64,000 nt of DNA, from positions 438,146 to 502,145 of the forward strand of contig JANRJQ010000010.1 of assembly GCA_033763895.1 (NCBI GenBank). The letters are read 5' to 3'. This DNA is from Chloroherpetonaceae bacterium (GTDB lineage Bacteria; Bacteroidota; Chlorobiia; Chlorobiales; Thermochlorobacteraceae). The notes below the pieces were generated by a model. That model did no database searches, had not been told where the DNA came from, and saw only the letters and a list, made by a program, of their open reading frames with translations. This document shows positions 35,894 to 45,535 of the stretch, piece by piece. The stretch's first letter is position 1, and every line of letters starts with the position of its first letter. Both the position numbers and the translations under genes were made by a program.

Positions 35894-38353
35894 TTAAAAT
35901 TTGAATTCCCAAGTCACACTAGGAACAATACCAAAAAATGAAGTTTGAATGGCTTGTGTTTGACCCGGAGTGTCTTCGTTTTCACGAAATACAATTGAAG
36001 CAGCATTCAGCCGATTGTAAAGATTATAGATTCCGAAAACCCACGCCGATCTGAATCCTTCCGTAGCCTCACTGTCATATCGAAATGAAACATCCAGTCG
36101 GTGATAAGATGGAAGCCTCTGTTGATTCCTACTTCCATCGTATAGAGCGACAATCAAATTGCTAAATTGATAACGGCCGACAGGGTAGTTAATTGGCGCT
36201 CCGGAACTAAAAACAAAAACACTCGAAACAGACCATCTTTTGGAAAGTTGATATGTTCCAACCACAGAGAGATTGTGTGTTTTATCAAAGTTTGAGGGAT
36301 ACCAATTTCCATTATTGATTCCTACCCCGCCATCTGTACCTGAAATTAATCGCTCGGTTCGGCCTAAACTGTAACTCACCCAACCTGTTAAATCTCCTTT
36401 ATTCTTTTTAATAAAGAGTTCCAAACCATAAGCTCTTCCAAGGCCACGAAGGACTTCGGTTTCGATGAAGTTATTTGCAATAAGATTTGCACCGTCTACA
36501 AAATCAATTACATTTCCTAAGTATTTGAAATAAGTTTCTATCGAAAATTCAAATTCATCGTCATTAAAATTTTGAAACCATCCGAGAGCAATTAGATCGG
36601 CAATCTGAGGTGATATGTATCGACTGCTTGGTGTCCACAAATCCAAAGGTGTCGGAGAGGCGGAGTTAGAAATTAAATGAAGATTCTGACGTGTTCTGTT
36701 ATAACTCGCTTTGATCGATATGTCGTCATTGATGAGATAACGCAAAGAAATGCGAGGCTCAAAACCGCTAAAGTTTGCAAGGGCTTGATTTTGAGTAAAG
36801 CGTTTTTCACCAATCACGATACCGTCGTCATAGGTGCCCAATGAGGGATTATAAACCAAAGGTTTATCATTCAAATATTGTCGTTCAACTTCTTCACCAA
36901 CCCGTGAGAAATAATTAAAGCGAAGTCCAAAATCAATCGTTAATTGTGAATTAAGGGTAAATTCGTCAGTAACATAAAGTGCTCCTTCATACGCATATCG
37001 TCGGTCAAGAGAGGTATTTCGAACATTAGAACCGCGAATCGGAACAACATTTCCGGGAACAAAATTGTAATGCAACGTTTCGGCACCAAAGTCAATTTTG
37101 TGTGTATCGTTCATGTAAAAGGTGAAGTCTGCCTTGAGGGTATAGCTGATAATATTGGATTGAATTTCAAAGGCTGAAGCCGGCGTGAGATTGCGCAATT
37201 CGTAATCATAATTATTATAAATCGCTGAAAAATTTGAAAAGAGTTTTTTTCCAAAAAGATGATTCCAGCGCAGAGTCAGTGTTGAATTTCCGTAGCCGTT
37301 TCCAAAAATTTCAGCAATCTCGAAGTTATCACGACCAAAATACCCAGATAGAAAAACCCGGTCATTTTCTCCAAGTTCATAATTGAGTTTCAGATTCAAG
37401 TCGTAGAAATAGGCGATATTATTTCGGATACTCTCATCGCTCGAAAGCGGAAGGAATATATCAGCGTAAGAGCGCCTGCCTGCAATCATAAATGAGCCTT
37501 TTTCAGAAAAGAGAGGCCCTTCAAGGAGTAAACGACTACTGATAAGCCCAAGGCCACCAATTCCACTGATGGACTTTACATTTCCGTCTCGTTGACGAAC
37601 ATCTAAAACGGACGACAGTCGACCACCAAACGAAGCGGGAATTCCTGCTTTGTACAATTTGAAGTCTTTTATCGCGTCTGAATTAAAAACTGAGAAAAAT
37701 CCAAAAAGGTGAGATGCGTTGTAAATGGTGGCTTCATCTAAAAGGATAAGGTTTTGATCGGTACTTCCCCCTCGAACATTAAACCCGGTTCCTCCTTCGG
37801 TTTGAACGGTGATTCCCGGTAAAAGGGTAAGGGTTCTCAAGACATCCGTTTCGCCCAAAACCACAGGAATTCGTTTCAACTGTTCGATTGAAACCTGAAC
37901 AGTACTCATTTCTGTACTGGTAACATTTTCATTTTTCTTTGTGGCTTCAACCACGATTTCCTCTGCCGACGAAGTAAGCGGCAATAACTCAATATTGAGT
38001 GTTTGATCGTTAATAAACTCAATTGACTTTTTGAACTCCTGATAACCGGCATATCGAACAATCAAGAGAATATTACCTTTTGGAATCGAGAGTGAATAAT
38101 ATCCATAAGCATTGGTGATAACGCCTTTCCCGATGTCTTTCGCGAAAACCTGTGCGCCAATAAGATCTTCACCGGTTTCTTTATCTCGAACTTTACCGCT
38201 TATTGAAATAGTCTCTTGAGCAAGTAATGAGACAAACGAAAAGAAATACGAGATCAAGATGATAATGAGAAGCGCTGGTCTCAAATGTGGAAACGATGAA
38301 TGGCTTGAAAGGGAAGTAAGGGTATAAAAAGGATTTTTTTGGTGTTTTTGCAT
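35894..38353 (-). CDS. TonB-dependent receptor with carboxypeptidase-regulatory-like N-terminal domain
   Basis: An 819-residue outer-membrane receptor when started at the ATG at 38353 (the frame extends to a TTG at 38371). After the signal region (LLIIILISYFFSFVSLLAQ) comes a CarboxypepD_reg-like beta domain (ISGKVRDKETGEDLIGAQVFA). A plug domain follows, with VLRTLTLLPGI, FNVRGGSTDQNLILLDEA and SSVLDVRQRDGN. The 22-strand barrel ends in the typical terminal Phe (VPSVTWEFKF). It imports an unknown ligand using TonB and the proton motive force. It pairs with the DUF4249 lipoprotein downstream. Confidence 0.92.
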   Translation of the reverse strand: MQKHQKNPFYTLTSLSSHSSFPHLRPALLIIILISYFFSFVSLLAQETISISGKVRDKETGEDLIGAQVFAKDIGKGVITNAYGYYSLSIPKGNILLIVRYAGYQEFKKSIEFINDQTLNIELLPLTSSAEEIVVEATKKNENVTSTEMSTVQVSIEQLKRIPVVLGETDVLRTLTLLPGITVQTEGGTGFNVRGGSTDQNLILLDEATIYNASHLFGFFSVFNSDAIKDFKLYKAGIPASFGGRLSSVLDVRQRDGNVKSISGIGGLGLISSRLLLEGPLFSEKGSFMIAGRRSYADIFLPLSSDESIRNNIAYFYDLNLKLNYELGENDRVFLSGYFGRDNFEIAEIFGNGYGNSTLTLRWNHLFGKKLFSNFSAIYNNYDYELRNLTPASAFEIQSNIISYTLKADFTFYMNDTHKIDFGAETLHYNFVPGNVVPIRGSNVRNTSLDRRYAYEGALYVTDEFTLNSQLTIDFGLRFNYFSRVGEEVERQYLNDKPLVYNPSLGTYDDGIVIGEKRFTQNQALANFSGFEPRISLRYLINDDISIKASYNRTRQNLHLISNSASPTPLDLWTPSSRYISPQIADLIALGWFQNFNDDEFEFSIETYFKYLGNVIDFVDGANLIANNFIETEVLRGLGRAYGLELFIKKNKGDLTGWVSYSLGRTERLISGTDGGVGINNGNWYPSNFDKTHNLSVVGTYQLSKRWSVSSVFVFSSGAPINYPVGRYQFSNLIVALYDGSRNQQRLPSYHRLDVSFRYDSEATEGFRSAWVFGIYNLYNRLNAASIVFRENEDTPGQTQAIQTSFFGIVPSVTWEFKF

Positions 38354-38371
38354 GAGTACCGTTTTAATCAA

Positions 38372-38717
38372 CTGTAATGCGTTGGTTTTTGTGATTTCAA
38401 TAATGAAAAGAAAGGGAACTTCGTGAACTGATATAAGTCTAATGTTCGATTGCCTCTAAGCGTTCAATTTGACGATTTGATTTTACGATTTAGGGAAAAA
38501 TAAGGGTGGAGATAAATGGAAAAAATGATTGTGCTAAAGTGATGAAAATAATGTATCTTCGCGGCTTCTAAAAAGAAGCCCCGTCGTATGAACTCATTTG
38601 AAGTAAAATCAGTTAAAGTTTCAGTATCCAAGCACTCCTTCAATTGCTTTCCGTATTTCCTGAATTTGAAGAGATAAGATTTTTAGTATAGACACAAATA
38701 AACATAAATCACGCACT
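38372..38717. other. 346-base divergent intergenic region before typA
   Basis: It holds the promoters of the receptor gene and of typA. I see a candidate typA promoter at 38529-38561 (listed separately), a small inverted repeat GGCTTCT / AGAAGCC at 38563-38580 that could form in the typA leader, and an AT-rich stretch with two copies of ACGATTT about 10 bases apart. No convincing ORF lies in it. Confidence 0.5.
38529..38561 (+). promoter_or_regulatory. Candidate Bacteroidota-type promoter for typA
   Basis: TTG at 38529 is followed after 22 bases by TATCTTCG at 38554, one base off the TAnnTTTG element. The leader to the typA ATG would be about 155 bases. The core TATCTTCGCG also occurs at 5816 before the envelope locus. 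Confidence 0.35.
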
Positions 38718-40577
38718 ATGTCGATTAAAAAGCGCGAAGACATTCGAAACATCGCAATTATTGCCCACGTTGACCACGGAAAAACCACTTTGGTTGATGC
38801 CATTCTCAAGCAAACCGGAACCTTTCGAGAAAACCAAAAGGTTGACGAGCGAATTATGGATTCAAATCCACAGGAACGCGAACGCGGAATTACCATTTTT
38901 GCCAAAAATGCCGGTTATTTTTATGATAATCACAAGGTTAATATTGTTGATACTCCCGGTCACGCAGACTTTGGAGGCGAAGTCGAGCGAATTTTGAAAA
39001 TGGTTGATGGTGCTTTATTGCTTGTTGACGCACTTGAAGGTCCGATGCCTCAAACCAAATTTGTACTGCGTCGTGCGCTTGAAGCAGGGTTAAAAGTGCT
39101 CGTGGTTATTAATAAAGTTGATCGTCCGAATGCTCGCCCTATACAAGTTATCGATGAAATTCTTGACTTGTTTATTCATTTGGGCGCAAATGATGAACAA
39201 ATAGATTTTCCATACATCTTTGCTTCGGGAAAATCAGGATTTGCACGGTATAAATTGGAGGATACCAATACGGATATTAAGCCGCTTTTGGATATGATTA
39301 TCAAGACAATTCCCCCGCCGAATGCCGATGTCGATGCACCTTTTCAAATGCTGGTCAATTCGCTTGATTATAGCGATTACCTTGGAAAAATCGTTATTGG
39401 AAGAATATTTAAGGGGAAAGTAAAAGTTGGGGATACGGTTTCGCTGGTTGAAAAATCAAATGAAGATTTAAAAATTGCTAAAGCCAAGGTTACGAAGCTC
39501 TTTTTATTTGAAAAGCTTGGTAAAATTGAAGCGACTGAATCTTCCGCAGGCGATATCGTGGCACTAACCGGTTTGGAAAATGCCCAAATTGGAACAACAC
39601 TTTGCAGCCCTGATTTCCCTGAAGCTTTAGAACCGCTCTCAATTACAGAACCAACGGTTTCAATGTTTTTCAGCGTAAATGATTCACCATTTGCTGGCAG
39701 AGAAGGAAAGTTTGTTACAAGCAGAAATATTCGAGACAGACTTTATAAGGAAGTAATCACCAATGTGGCTATGAGAGTTGAAGACACCGAAAGTGCAGAT
39801 ACATTTAAGGTCTCAGGCCGTGGTGAATTGCATTTATCGGTTCTCATTGAAACAATGCGCCGCGAGGGTTATGAACTTCAAGTGTCACGACCTGAAGTAA
39901 TTTTGAAACGCGATGACAATGGCAAATTACTTGAACCTTACGAATCAGTTACAATTGATGTTCCACAAGAATTTGTAGGTATTGTGATCGAAAAGATGGG
40001 GCGTCGAAAAGGGGATATGAAAAATATGATTCAACTCGAAGGTGGCATGACCCGTTTGGAATTTGAAATTCCAACACGCGGGTTGCTGGGATTTTCATCT
40101 GAGTTCACGATGGATACCAAAGGCGAGGGAATTATGACCCATATCTTCAAGAGTTTCGAACCCTACAAAGGAGAAATTAACTCTAGACAACTTGGTGCTT
40201 TGGTTTCTGCAGAAACAGGCGAAGCCGTTCCTTATGCTCTTGCTCAATTGGATGACCGAGGTAAATTTTTCATTGAGTCCGGCACAGCTGTTTACGCTGG
40301 AATGGTGGTTGGCGAATGTGCCCGTGATTTTGACATGACCATTAATATCTGCAAGACGAAAAAGCTTACCAATATGCGGGCATCAGGTACTGATGATGCG
40401 CTTCGAATCACACCTCCGAAAAAGTTGACCCTTGAGCAATCGTTAGAGTTTATCAATGATGAAGAGCTTGTGGAAGTAACGCCGATTTCTATCCGTCTTC
40501 GTAAAAAGACACTTGATGAAAATGCGAGAGCACGGGAACAAAAACGAAAGAAAAATTCTGCTGAGCTTTCTGTTTAA
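38718..40577 (+). CDS. typA: Translational GTPase TypA/BipA
   Basis: A 619-residue ribosome-binding GTPase. The G motifs are AHVDHGKTT (G1), the RGITI switch, DTPGHADF (G3) and NKVDRP (G4). EF-G-like domains and the BipA-specific C-terminus (for example ITPPKKLTLEQSLEFINDEELVEV) follow. TypA helps 50S assembly and stress or cold adaptation. The gene is monocistronic, with a long leader and a strong terminator behind it. Confidence 0.96.
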   Translation: MSIKKREDIRNIAIIAHVDHGKTTLVDAILKQTGTFRENQKVDERIMDSNPQERERGITIFAKNAGYFYDNHKVNIVDTPGHADFGGEVERILKMVDGALLLVDALEGPMPQTKFVLRRALEAGLKVLVVINKVDRPNARPIQVIDEILDLFIHLGANDEQIDFPYIFASGKSGFARYKLEDTNTDIKPLLDMIIKTIPPPNADVDAPFQMLVNSLDYSDYLGKIVIGRIFKGKVKVGDTVSLVEKSNEDLKIAKAKVTKLFLFEKLGKIEATESSAGDIVALTGLENAQIGTTLCSPDFPEALEPLSITEPTVSMFFSVNDSPFAGREGKFVTSRNIRDRLYKEVITNVAMRVEDTESADTFKVSGRGELHLSVLIETMRREGYELQVSRPEVILKRDDNGKLLEPYESVTIDVPQEFVGIVIEKMGRRKGDMKNMIQLEGGMTRLEFEIPTRGLLGFSSEFTMDTKGEGIMTHIFKSFEPYKGEINSRQLGALVSAETGEAVPYALAQLDDRGKFFIESGTAVYAGMVVGECARDFDMTINICKTKKLTNMRASGTDDALRITPPKKLTLEQSLEFINDEELVEVTPISIRLRKKTLDENARAREQKRKKNSAELSV

Positions 40578-40603
40578 GAAGATCTGTTCAGAATGATCGA
40601 ATT

Positions 40604-40632
40604 GAAAGAAGCCGGTTTTACCGGCTTCTTTC
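40604..40632. terminator. Bidirectional terminator after typA
   Basis: A perfect 12-bp stem GAAAGAAGCCGG / CCGGCTTCTTTC with a TTTTA loop stands between the convergent typA and the YbjN-like gene. Confidence 0.85.
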
Positions 40633-40648
40633 GATATAGAGGTGATTG

Positions 40649-41131
40649 TTACTCGTCTTCTGATGATTGAATTTCTTTAAGGATGTTTTCAAAAACTTCA
40701 AGAACAGGTTTGTCTGATTCAATGATATCTTCTACACCTGAAAGATAAGCGTCGGCTTCGGCAATCATCGCTTCGAAAATATTTTGTAGGTCTTCAGTTG
40801 CAGGGTTTGCGGTTGCAAAGACATTGGTATATCGGGTTGTGCAAGTTTTGTCGTCTGTGTCAACCATAAATACTGAGGCTTCAGTATAGTTATTGACATA
40901 ATTAAAAAACTCGCAAGCACGAAGCATTCGATTTTCAGGAACCTCATAAGGAGAATAAAGGAAGTAGATAGCGGTATTTGAATCATCAAAAACATTCATA
41001 ACAAGGACATAATCACAAAGGTCACCTTCGACCTCGATTTCAAATTGTTCGGATTCAAGATCATAGTCGAAATCAATATCAGACGATGATAACCAGTTTT
41101 TGTAAGATTGAGTTAAAGTCATTTGGTTCAT
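40649..41131 (-). CDS. YbjN-domain protein
   Basis: A 160-residue acidic soluble protein. The pattern fits the YbjN domain: FEIEVEGDLCDYVLVMNVF, then PENRMLRACEFFNYVNNYTEASVFMVD, an alternating strand with the basic turn TTRYTN, and a helix DLQNIFEAMIAEADAYLSGVEDII. The domain looks like type III secretion chaperones and occurs in sensory and stress proteins; the function here is unknown. It is the downstream gene of a unit with the zinc-ribbon/TPR gene (23-base gap) and HU. Confidence 0.7.
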   Translation of the reverse strand: MNQMTLTQSYKNWLSSSDIDFDYDLESEQFEIEVEGDLCDYVLVMNVFDDSNTAIYFLYSPYEVPENRMLRACEFFNYVNNYTEASVFMVDTDDKTCTTRYTNVFATANPATEDLQNIFEAMIAEADAYLSGVEDIIESDKPVLEVFENILKEIQSSEDE

Positions 41132-41154
41132 TTTATTAAAGAATAGAAATAGGA

Positions 41155-42066
41155 TTAACGGTAAGTATCAAGTAATTCCTTAGCACGTGAGCCGGCATCA
41201 TTCGATGGGTTGATTTTTAAAGCCTTTTCCCAAAATCCGCGGGCTTTGGTTATCTCATTGGTTTGAAGGTAAATAATTCCAACATTTAAATTTGCCTTTT
41301 GATGACTAGGGTTATCTCGAACCGCGCGTTCCATCTCGCGTTTACCTCCATCAAAATCGCCAATACTTAGCAAGCAAATGGCGAAATCAACCCGCACATC
41401 GGTTTTGAGCGGGTCAATATCAAGCGATTTTTGATAAAAGATCGCGGCAAGTGAATCTTGTTCGGCATCATCATACAGGTTGGCCGTTCTGATACTTAGG
41501 TCTAAAGAAGGTTTTGATTGAGCTTGCAAAGCTATTTCAGAATATTTTCCGGCCAAGTCATAGCGTTTAAGCCGAATATATTCGTCGGATAACGCTAAAG
41601 CAATTGAAGATTTTTTTTTAGTAGTTGATGCTTTGCTTAATTCTTCTTGAAGTGTCTTTAATTTATCAACCAAAGCAGGGTCTAATGGCGAAACAGGGGC
41701 ATTGGAGTTACTTCTTGAATTGACAGCCGGGTTTTGTGTTTGGGTAGAATTTGGTTGTGCACCCGCACCGGCTGCTCCTGAAAGAGCAAATCCCTCGATC
41801 CCTTTATTAAGGCTTTCCAAGCCAAATGCGGAAAGCAACACGATGAAGAAAAAACCAACTGAAAAAAAAATAAGAACTTGGCGAGAGAATGAAGTTTGTG
41901 CCGACAGCTCCGATTTTTTTCGGGAAGGTTTTTTTTCTTCGGGTTCCAATAAGTGAGGTTCAACGACGGGAGAAAGAGAACTTCCGCAATTAAGACAAAA
42001 TGAATTGGACGATAAATTTTTTACCCCACATGATGGGCATACAATGTATTCGGAAGGCAAGTTCAC
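41155..42066 (-). CDS. Zinc-ribbon, single-pass membrane protein with C-terminal TPR domain
   Basis: A 303-residue protein with an N-terminal zinc ribbon (CPSCG and CLNCG at about residues 10-28), a Lys/Ser-rich linker, one transmembrane helix (VLIFFSVGFFFIVLLSAFGL, about 69-88), a low-complexity linker (Gln/Asn/Ser), and a TPR domain from about 140 (YDLAGKYSEIALQAQ, SLAAIFYQKSLDIDP, EITKARGFWEKALKINP). The ribbon would face the cytoplasm and the TPRs the periplasm. It starts with GTG overlapping the HU stop (GTGA). The role is unknown, probably a scaffold. Confidence 0.75.
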   Translation of the reverse strand: MNLPSEYIVCPSCGVKNLSSNSFCLNCGSSLSPVVEPHLLEPEEKKPSRKKSELSAQTSFSRQVLIFFSVGFFFIVLLSAFGLESLNKGIEGFALSGAAGAGAQPNSTQTQNPAVNSRSNSNAPVSPLDPALVDKLKTLQEELSKASTTKKKSSIALALSDEYIRLKRYDLAGKYSEIALQAQSKPSLDLSIRTANLYDDAEQDSLAAIFYQKSLDIDPLKTDVRVDFAICLLSIGDFDGGKREMERAVRDNPSHQKANLNVGIIYLQTNEITKARGFWEKALKINPSNDAGSRAKELLDTYR

Positions 42067-42365
42067 TCCTCAAATTTTTTTCGTTTCAGTTTTTCGCTGA
42101 CAATATTTTTAAAGTCGCGGGAAATTTTAAAAGTTGGAACATATTTTTCGCCAACCAAAATTGTTTCACCAGTTTTAGGATGTTTGGAGATTCGTTTATT
42201 TCTTTTTCTAACATTAAATGTTCCAAAACCACGAATTTCTATTCGTTCTCCCGATTTGAGAGAGGCAATAACTGCTTCGATAAAACCATCAATAATGATT
42301 TCGGTTTCTATTTTCGTGATTCCCGTTCTTTCGGATACGATATTGACGATATCTGCTTTAGTCAC
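42063..42365 (-). CDS. HU/IHF family DNA-binding protein
   Basis: A 100-residue nucleoid protein with a GTG start. The family signature is complete: TKADIVNIVSERTGI at the start, GERIEIRGFGTFNVRKRNKRISKHPKTGE with the DNA-binding arm, then VPTFKISRDFKNIV. The NPKTGE Asn-Pro at the arm tip reads HPKTGE here; the Pro that intercalates into DNA is kept. Its stop overlaps the start of the zinc-ribbon/TPR gene. Confidence 0.92.
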   Translation of the reverse strand: MTKADIVNIVSERTGITKIETEIIIDGFIEAVIASLKSGERIEIRGFGTFNVRKRNKRISKHPKTGETILVGEKYVPTFKISRDFKNIVSEKLKRKKFEE

Positions 42366-42437
42366 ACTTGGAAGTAAGGATGCGGATAAGAAATAGTAGC
42401 GGGTGATTTTTTGGCTTATTATCTACCACAGAACTAC

Positions 42438-42806
42438 TTATTTCTTAAGCCAAAGTTGAACAGCAACAATTACAAGTAAAACCGCAAAAGCCTTTCTAAG
42501 CGTTTCCTCAGGAAGAGAAATTGCAATTTTCGATCCAAGAAAAGCACCAAAGAATAACCCACCAGCGATAAAAAGCCCGTGCTGAATATTTTCGGAGGAG
42601 AGTTTTCCAGCACTGTAGTATTGATAAGCAGCGAGTAGCCCAACCGGCAAGAGAAGAGCAATGAGCGAAGTCGCCGTAGCATTATGCTGTTGAAAGCCAA
42701 ACAAAAAAACAAGAGCAGGAACGATAACAATTCCACCACCGATTCCAAATAACCCTGAAAGGATTCCTGCACCAAATCCAAGTAAAATGAAAAAATAAAA
42801 CGGCAT
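42438..42806 (-). CDS. Half-size TauE/SafE-like membrane permease
   Basis: A 122-residue protein with about four transmembrane helices. It contains one copy of the TauE/SafE signature: GFGAGILSGLFGIGGGIVIVPAL and HNATATSLIALLLPVG, ending in AVQLWLKK. Normal TauE/SafE sulfite/sulfonate exporters have two such halves and 240-270 residues. Here the stop at 42438 follows a complete single repeat, so this is probably a natural half-size form working as a dimer, not a fragment. The start codon overlaps the ftsH stop (TAATG), so the gene is coupled to ftsH. Confidence 0.75.
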   Translation of the reverse strand: MPFYFFILLGFGAGILSGLFGIGGGIVIVPALVFLFGFQQHNATATSLIALLLPVGLLAAYQYYSAGKLSSENIQHGLFIAGGLFFGAFLGSKIAISLPEETLRKAFAVLLVIVAVQLWLKK

Positions 42807-44830
42807 TATGCAGGGCTTTGAAGTGGTTCTAAGATTTCCCCGGCAATGATCTTATCTATTTCCTCAGCGGTAAGAGTCTCACGTTCAAGCAATTCTGACG
42901 CTAATCGATGAAGGGTTTCGATATTATCGGTTAAGATTTTTAGGGCGTTTTTCATCGAATCTGTGACAATTGCTCGAACCTCTTCATCAATTGATTGAGC
43001 AGTTTCTTCACTGTAGTCACGCATACGAGAAAAGTCACGTCCGAGAAATACCTCTTGGTGTTTTGTGCCGTAATTGAGTGGGCCAAGCCGCTCGCTCATT
43101 CCCCATTCGCAAACCATTTTTCTTGCAATCTCTGTTGCTCGTTCAATATCATTGCCGGCACCGGTGCTGATTTGATTGAAGATAATTTCTTCGGCAGCTC
43201 TTCCGCCTAAGGCATAAGTGATAATGGCCAAAAGATATTCTTTGGTATAAGTGTGCTTATCCTCTAATGGCATATAAGAAGTAACGCCCAATGCTCTGCC
43301 TCTGGGAATAATAGTCACTTTATGAACCGGATCTGAACCTTTGGTGAATTTCGCGACAAGCACATGACCCGATTCATGATAAGAAGTTACTTTTTTATCA
43401 TGTTCTGAAATAACGGCGCTTTTTCGTTCAGGCCCCATCAAGATTTTATCGCGTGCGTTATTGATGTCTTCAGGTAAGACTTCTTCACGATTATTTCTTG
43501 CTGCGAAGATTGCCGATTCATTCATCAAATTCGCAAGATCTGCGCCCGAAAAGCCCGGCGTTGAACGTGCAACCTCTTTTAATGAAACACTTGAAGCGAG
43601 AGGGATTTTACGGCTGTGAATTTTAAGAATCGCTTCTCTGCCGCGGATATCGGGCTTATCAACAACCACTTGGCGATCGAATCTTCCGGGTCGAAGCAAA
43701 GCAGAATCCAACACATCCGGTCGGTTTGTTGCAGCGATAAGAATAATATTATCTGTGGTATTAAAACCATCCATTTCAACCAAGAGTTGATTGAGTGTTT
43801 GCTCACGCTCATCGTGCCCACCACCAAGCCCTGCTCCGCGTTGCCTTCCTACAGCATCAATTTCGTCAATAAATACAATGCAAGGGGCATTCCGCTTGGC
43901 TTGTTCAAATAAGTCTCTTACACGCGATGCGCCAACACCGACGAACATTTCAACAAAGTCTGCTCCTGACATCGAAAAAAATGGAACACCAGCCTCTCCT
44001 GCCACAGCCTTGGCTAATAATGTTTTTCCTGTTCCGGGAGGCCCGAGCAAAAGAACGCCTTTAGGGGTTTTCCCACCCAACTTGGTAAACTTTTCAGGTT
44101 CCTTCAAAAAGTCAACCACTTCATGTAATTCTTCTTTTGCTTCATCGCAACCGGCAACATCAGCGAAAGTTGTTTTTGTATCTAATTCTGAAATTAACTT
44201 CGCTTTGCTCTTCCCAAAATTGAAAACATTCTTTGAAACGCCGCCTTGTGCACTCATACGCCGCATCATATAAAAGAAAATCAAAATCAGAACAACCCAA
44301 GGCAAGAATTGAATGAATATTTCTTTAATGCCAACTTCTTGCTCGACAACCGAAAGTAAAACGCCTTTTTCAGTGATTTCATTAGCGGCAGATGAAGTAA
44401 AATCTGGAAGAGAAACAGAAAAGGTCAATGTCTTTTTTTCGGTGCGGTTATCGGAAAGAAGTACCAATTCAGGTTTATGAAATTCACCAATCAGTTTTGA
44501 AGTACCTGCAAAGCTTCGTTCAACAACAACCGATTTCACAAGATTTCCTGAAAGGACCTTACGGTATTCGTTGTATGAAATCAGCGGCCCAGTTTGTTCA
44601 GGGTTTGAGAAGAGGCGATTGATTAGAAAAAAACCGATCACAAGCCCAATTACCAAAAAGATTAACCGCGCGTTACTTTTAAAGGAATCGTCAGAATCAG
44701 GATTCGGGGTATTACTTTCCGACTCGCGAACAGGTTTAAATTTTTCACGCGTTGAATTCCTTTTTTTGGAATCTGCTATGATGTTCTTTTTTTGATCGTT
44801 TCTCTCGTTTTGCTGAGACTCCAAGGCCAT
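42806..44830 (-). CDS. ftsH: ATP-dependent zinc metalloprotease FtsH
   Basis: A 674-residue membrane protease. A charged cytoplasmic N-terminal tail of about 55 residues precedes the first helix ([19 protein letters not shown]). The periplasmic part follows, then the second helix ([18 protein letters not shown]). The AAA+ domain has Walker [11 protein letters not shown], Walker [17 protein letters not shown] and the arginine-finger region RPGRFDR. The zinc protease motif is HESGH in [10 protein letters not shown]. FtsH degrades misassembled membrane proteins and regulates lipid A synthesis. The N-terminal tail is longer than in E. coli. Confidence 0.97.
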   Translation of the reverse strand: MALESQQNERNDQKKNIIADSKKRNSTREKFKPVRESESNTPNPDSDDSFKSNARLIFLVIGLVIGFFLINRLFSNPEQTGPLISYNEYRKVLSGNLVKSVVVERSFAGTSKLIGEFHKPELVLLSDNRTEKKTLTFSVSLPDFTSSAANEITEKGVLLSVVEQEVGIKEIFIQFLPWVVLILIFFYMMRRMSAQGGVSKNVFNFGKSKAKLISELDTKTTFADVAGCDEAKEELHEVVDFLKEPEKFTKLGGKTPKGVLLLGPPGTGKTLLAKAVAGEAGVPFFSMSGADFVEMFVGVGASRVRDLFEQAKRNAPCIVFIDEIDAVGRQRGAGLGGGHDEREQTLNQLLVEMDGFNTTDNIILIAATNRPDVLDSALLRPGRFDRQVVVDKPDIRGREAILKIHSRKIPLASSVSLKEVARSTPGFSGADLANLMNESAIFAARNNREEVLPEDINNARDKILMGPERKSAVISEHDKKVTSYHESGHVLVAKFTKGSDPVHKVTIIPRGRALGVTSYMPLEDKHTYTKEYLLAIITYALGGRAAEEIIFNQISTGAGNDIERATEIARKMVCEWGMSERLGPLNYGTKHQEVFLGRDFSRMRDYSEETAQSIDEEVRAIVTDSMKNALKILTDNIETLHRLASELLERETLTAEEIDKIIAGEILEPLQSPA

Positions 44831-44854
44831 ATTCGATTACTGCTTAAAATTAAA

Positions 44855-45508
44855 TTATTCCGAATCGCGAAGTTTATAAATGTGCGGAAGATTTCGTTTG
44901 ATTTGTTTGATATCTAAACCATAACCGATAACAAACTCTTTAGGGATTTCAAATCCGACATAGTCAATTTTAAAATCAATCTTTGCAACATCTCTCTTGT
45001 AAAGTAAGGCACAAAACTTAAGGCTTTTGGGTTCATGAGTCATTATCTCATTTCTTATATAAGTAATGGATAAACCCGAATCGACCACATCCTCAACCAC
45101 TATGACCTCTCTTCCTTTCAATGTAGCATCAACAGATTTTAATAGATGAACATTTCCAGAAGAAATTTTAGCATCACCATAACTTGAGAGTTTATAAAAA
45201 TCCACTTCAACTTCTACAGAATGGATATGACGAATTAAATCTGCCATAAAGATGAACGCCCCATTCAAAAGTCCAATAAATATTGGCTGTTTCCCTTGAT
45301 AATCCCTTTCAATTTCTTTTGCCAATTCTCTCATCCTCTTGTGAATTTCCTTTTCAGTAATAAAGATGTCGAAGGTATCTTGATCGACTGATATTGATTG
45401 AATGGATGAAGTATGAAAATGACTGTTGTGATGAATAAAGTTATCGCTCACGGAATCTAAAAATTGGTTTTGAAAACCTACATCGTTTGAAATTGAAAAC
45501 AGGCTCAC
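44855..45508 (-). CDS. hpt: Hypoxanthine phosphoribosyltransferase
   Basis: A 217-residue type I phosphoribosyltransferase of purine salvage (hypoxanthine/guanine + PRPP). The PRPP loop is VIVVEDVVDSGLS, and FIGLLNGAFIFMADL, FYKLSSYGD and EFVIGYGLD are typical. The GTG start at 45508 gives a ~45-residue His/Ser-rich N-terminal extension before the conserved IFITEKEI; no ATG lies inside this extension, so it may be real. It precedes ftsH on the same strand by 24 bases, an order (hpt-ftsH) common in many bacteria. Confidence 0.93.
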   Translation of the reverse strand: MSLFSISNDVGFQNQFLDSVSDNFIHHNSHFHTSSIQSISVDQDTFDIFITEKEIHKRMRELAKEIERDYQGKQPIFIGLLNGAFIFMADLIRHIHSVEVEVDFYKLSSYGDAKISSGNVHLLKSVDATLKGREVIVVEDVVDSGLSITYIRNEIMTHEPKSLKFCALLYKRDVAKIDFKIDYVGFEIPKEFVIGYGLDIKQIKRNLPHIYKLRDSE

Positions 45509-45535
45509 TCAATAAACTGTAAAGATACAACTATT

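Noticed and set aside
43791-44273. Plus-strand 160-codon frame inside ftsH
   Set aside because: It mirrors the conserved AAA+ region of ftsH; the length is due to the codon bias of the real gene on the other strand.
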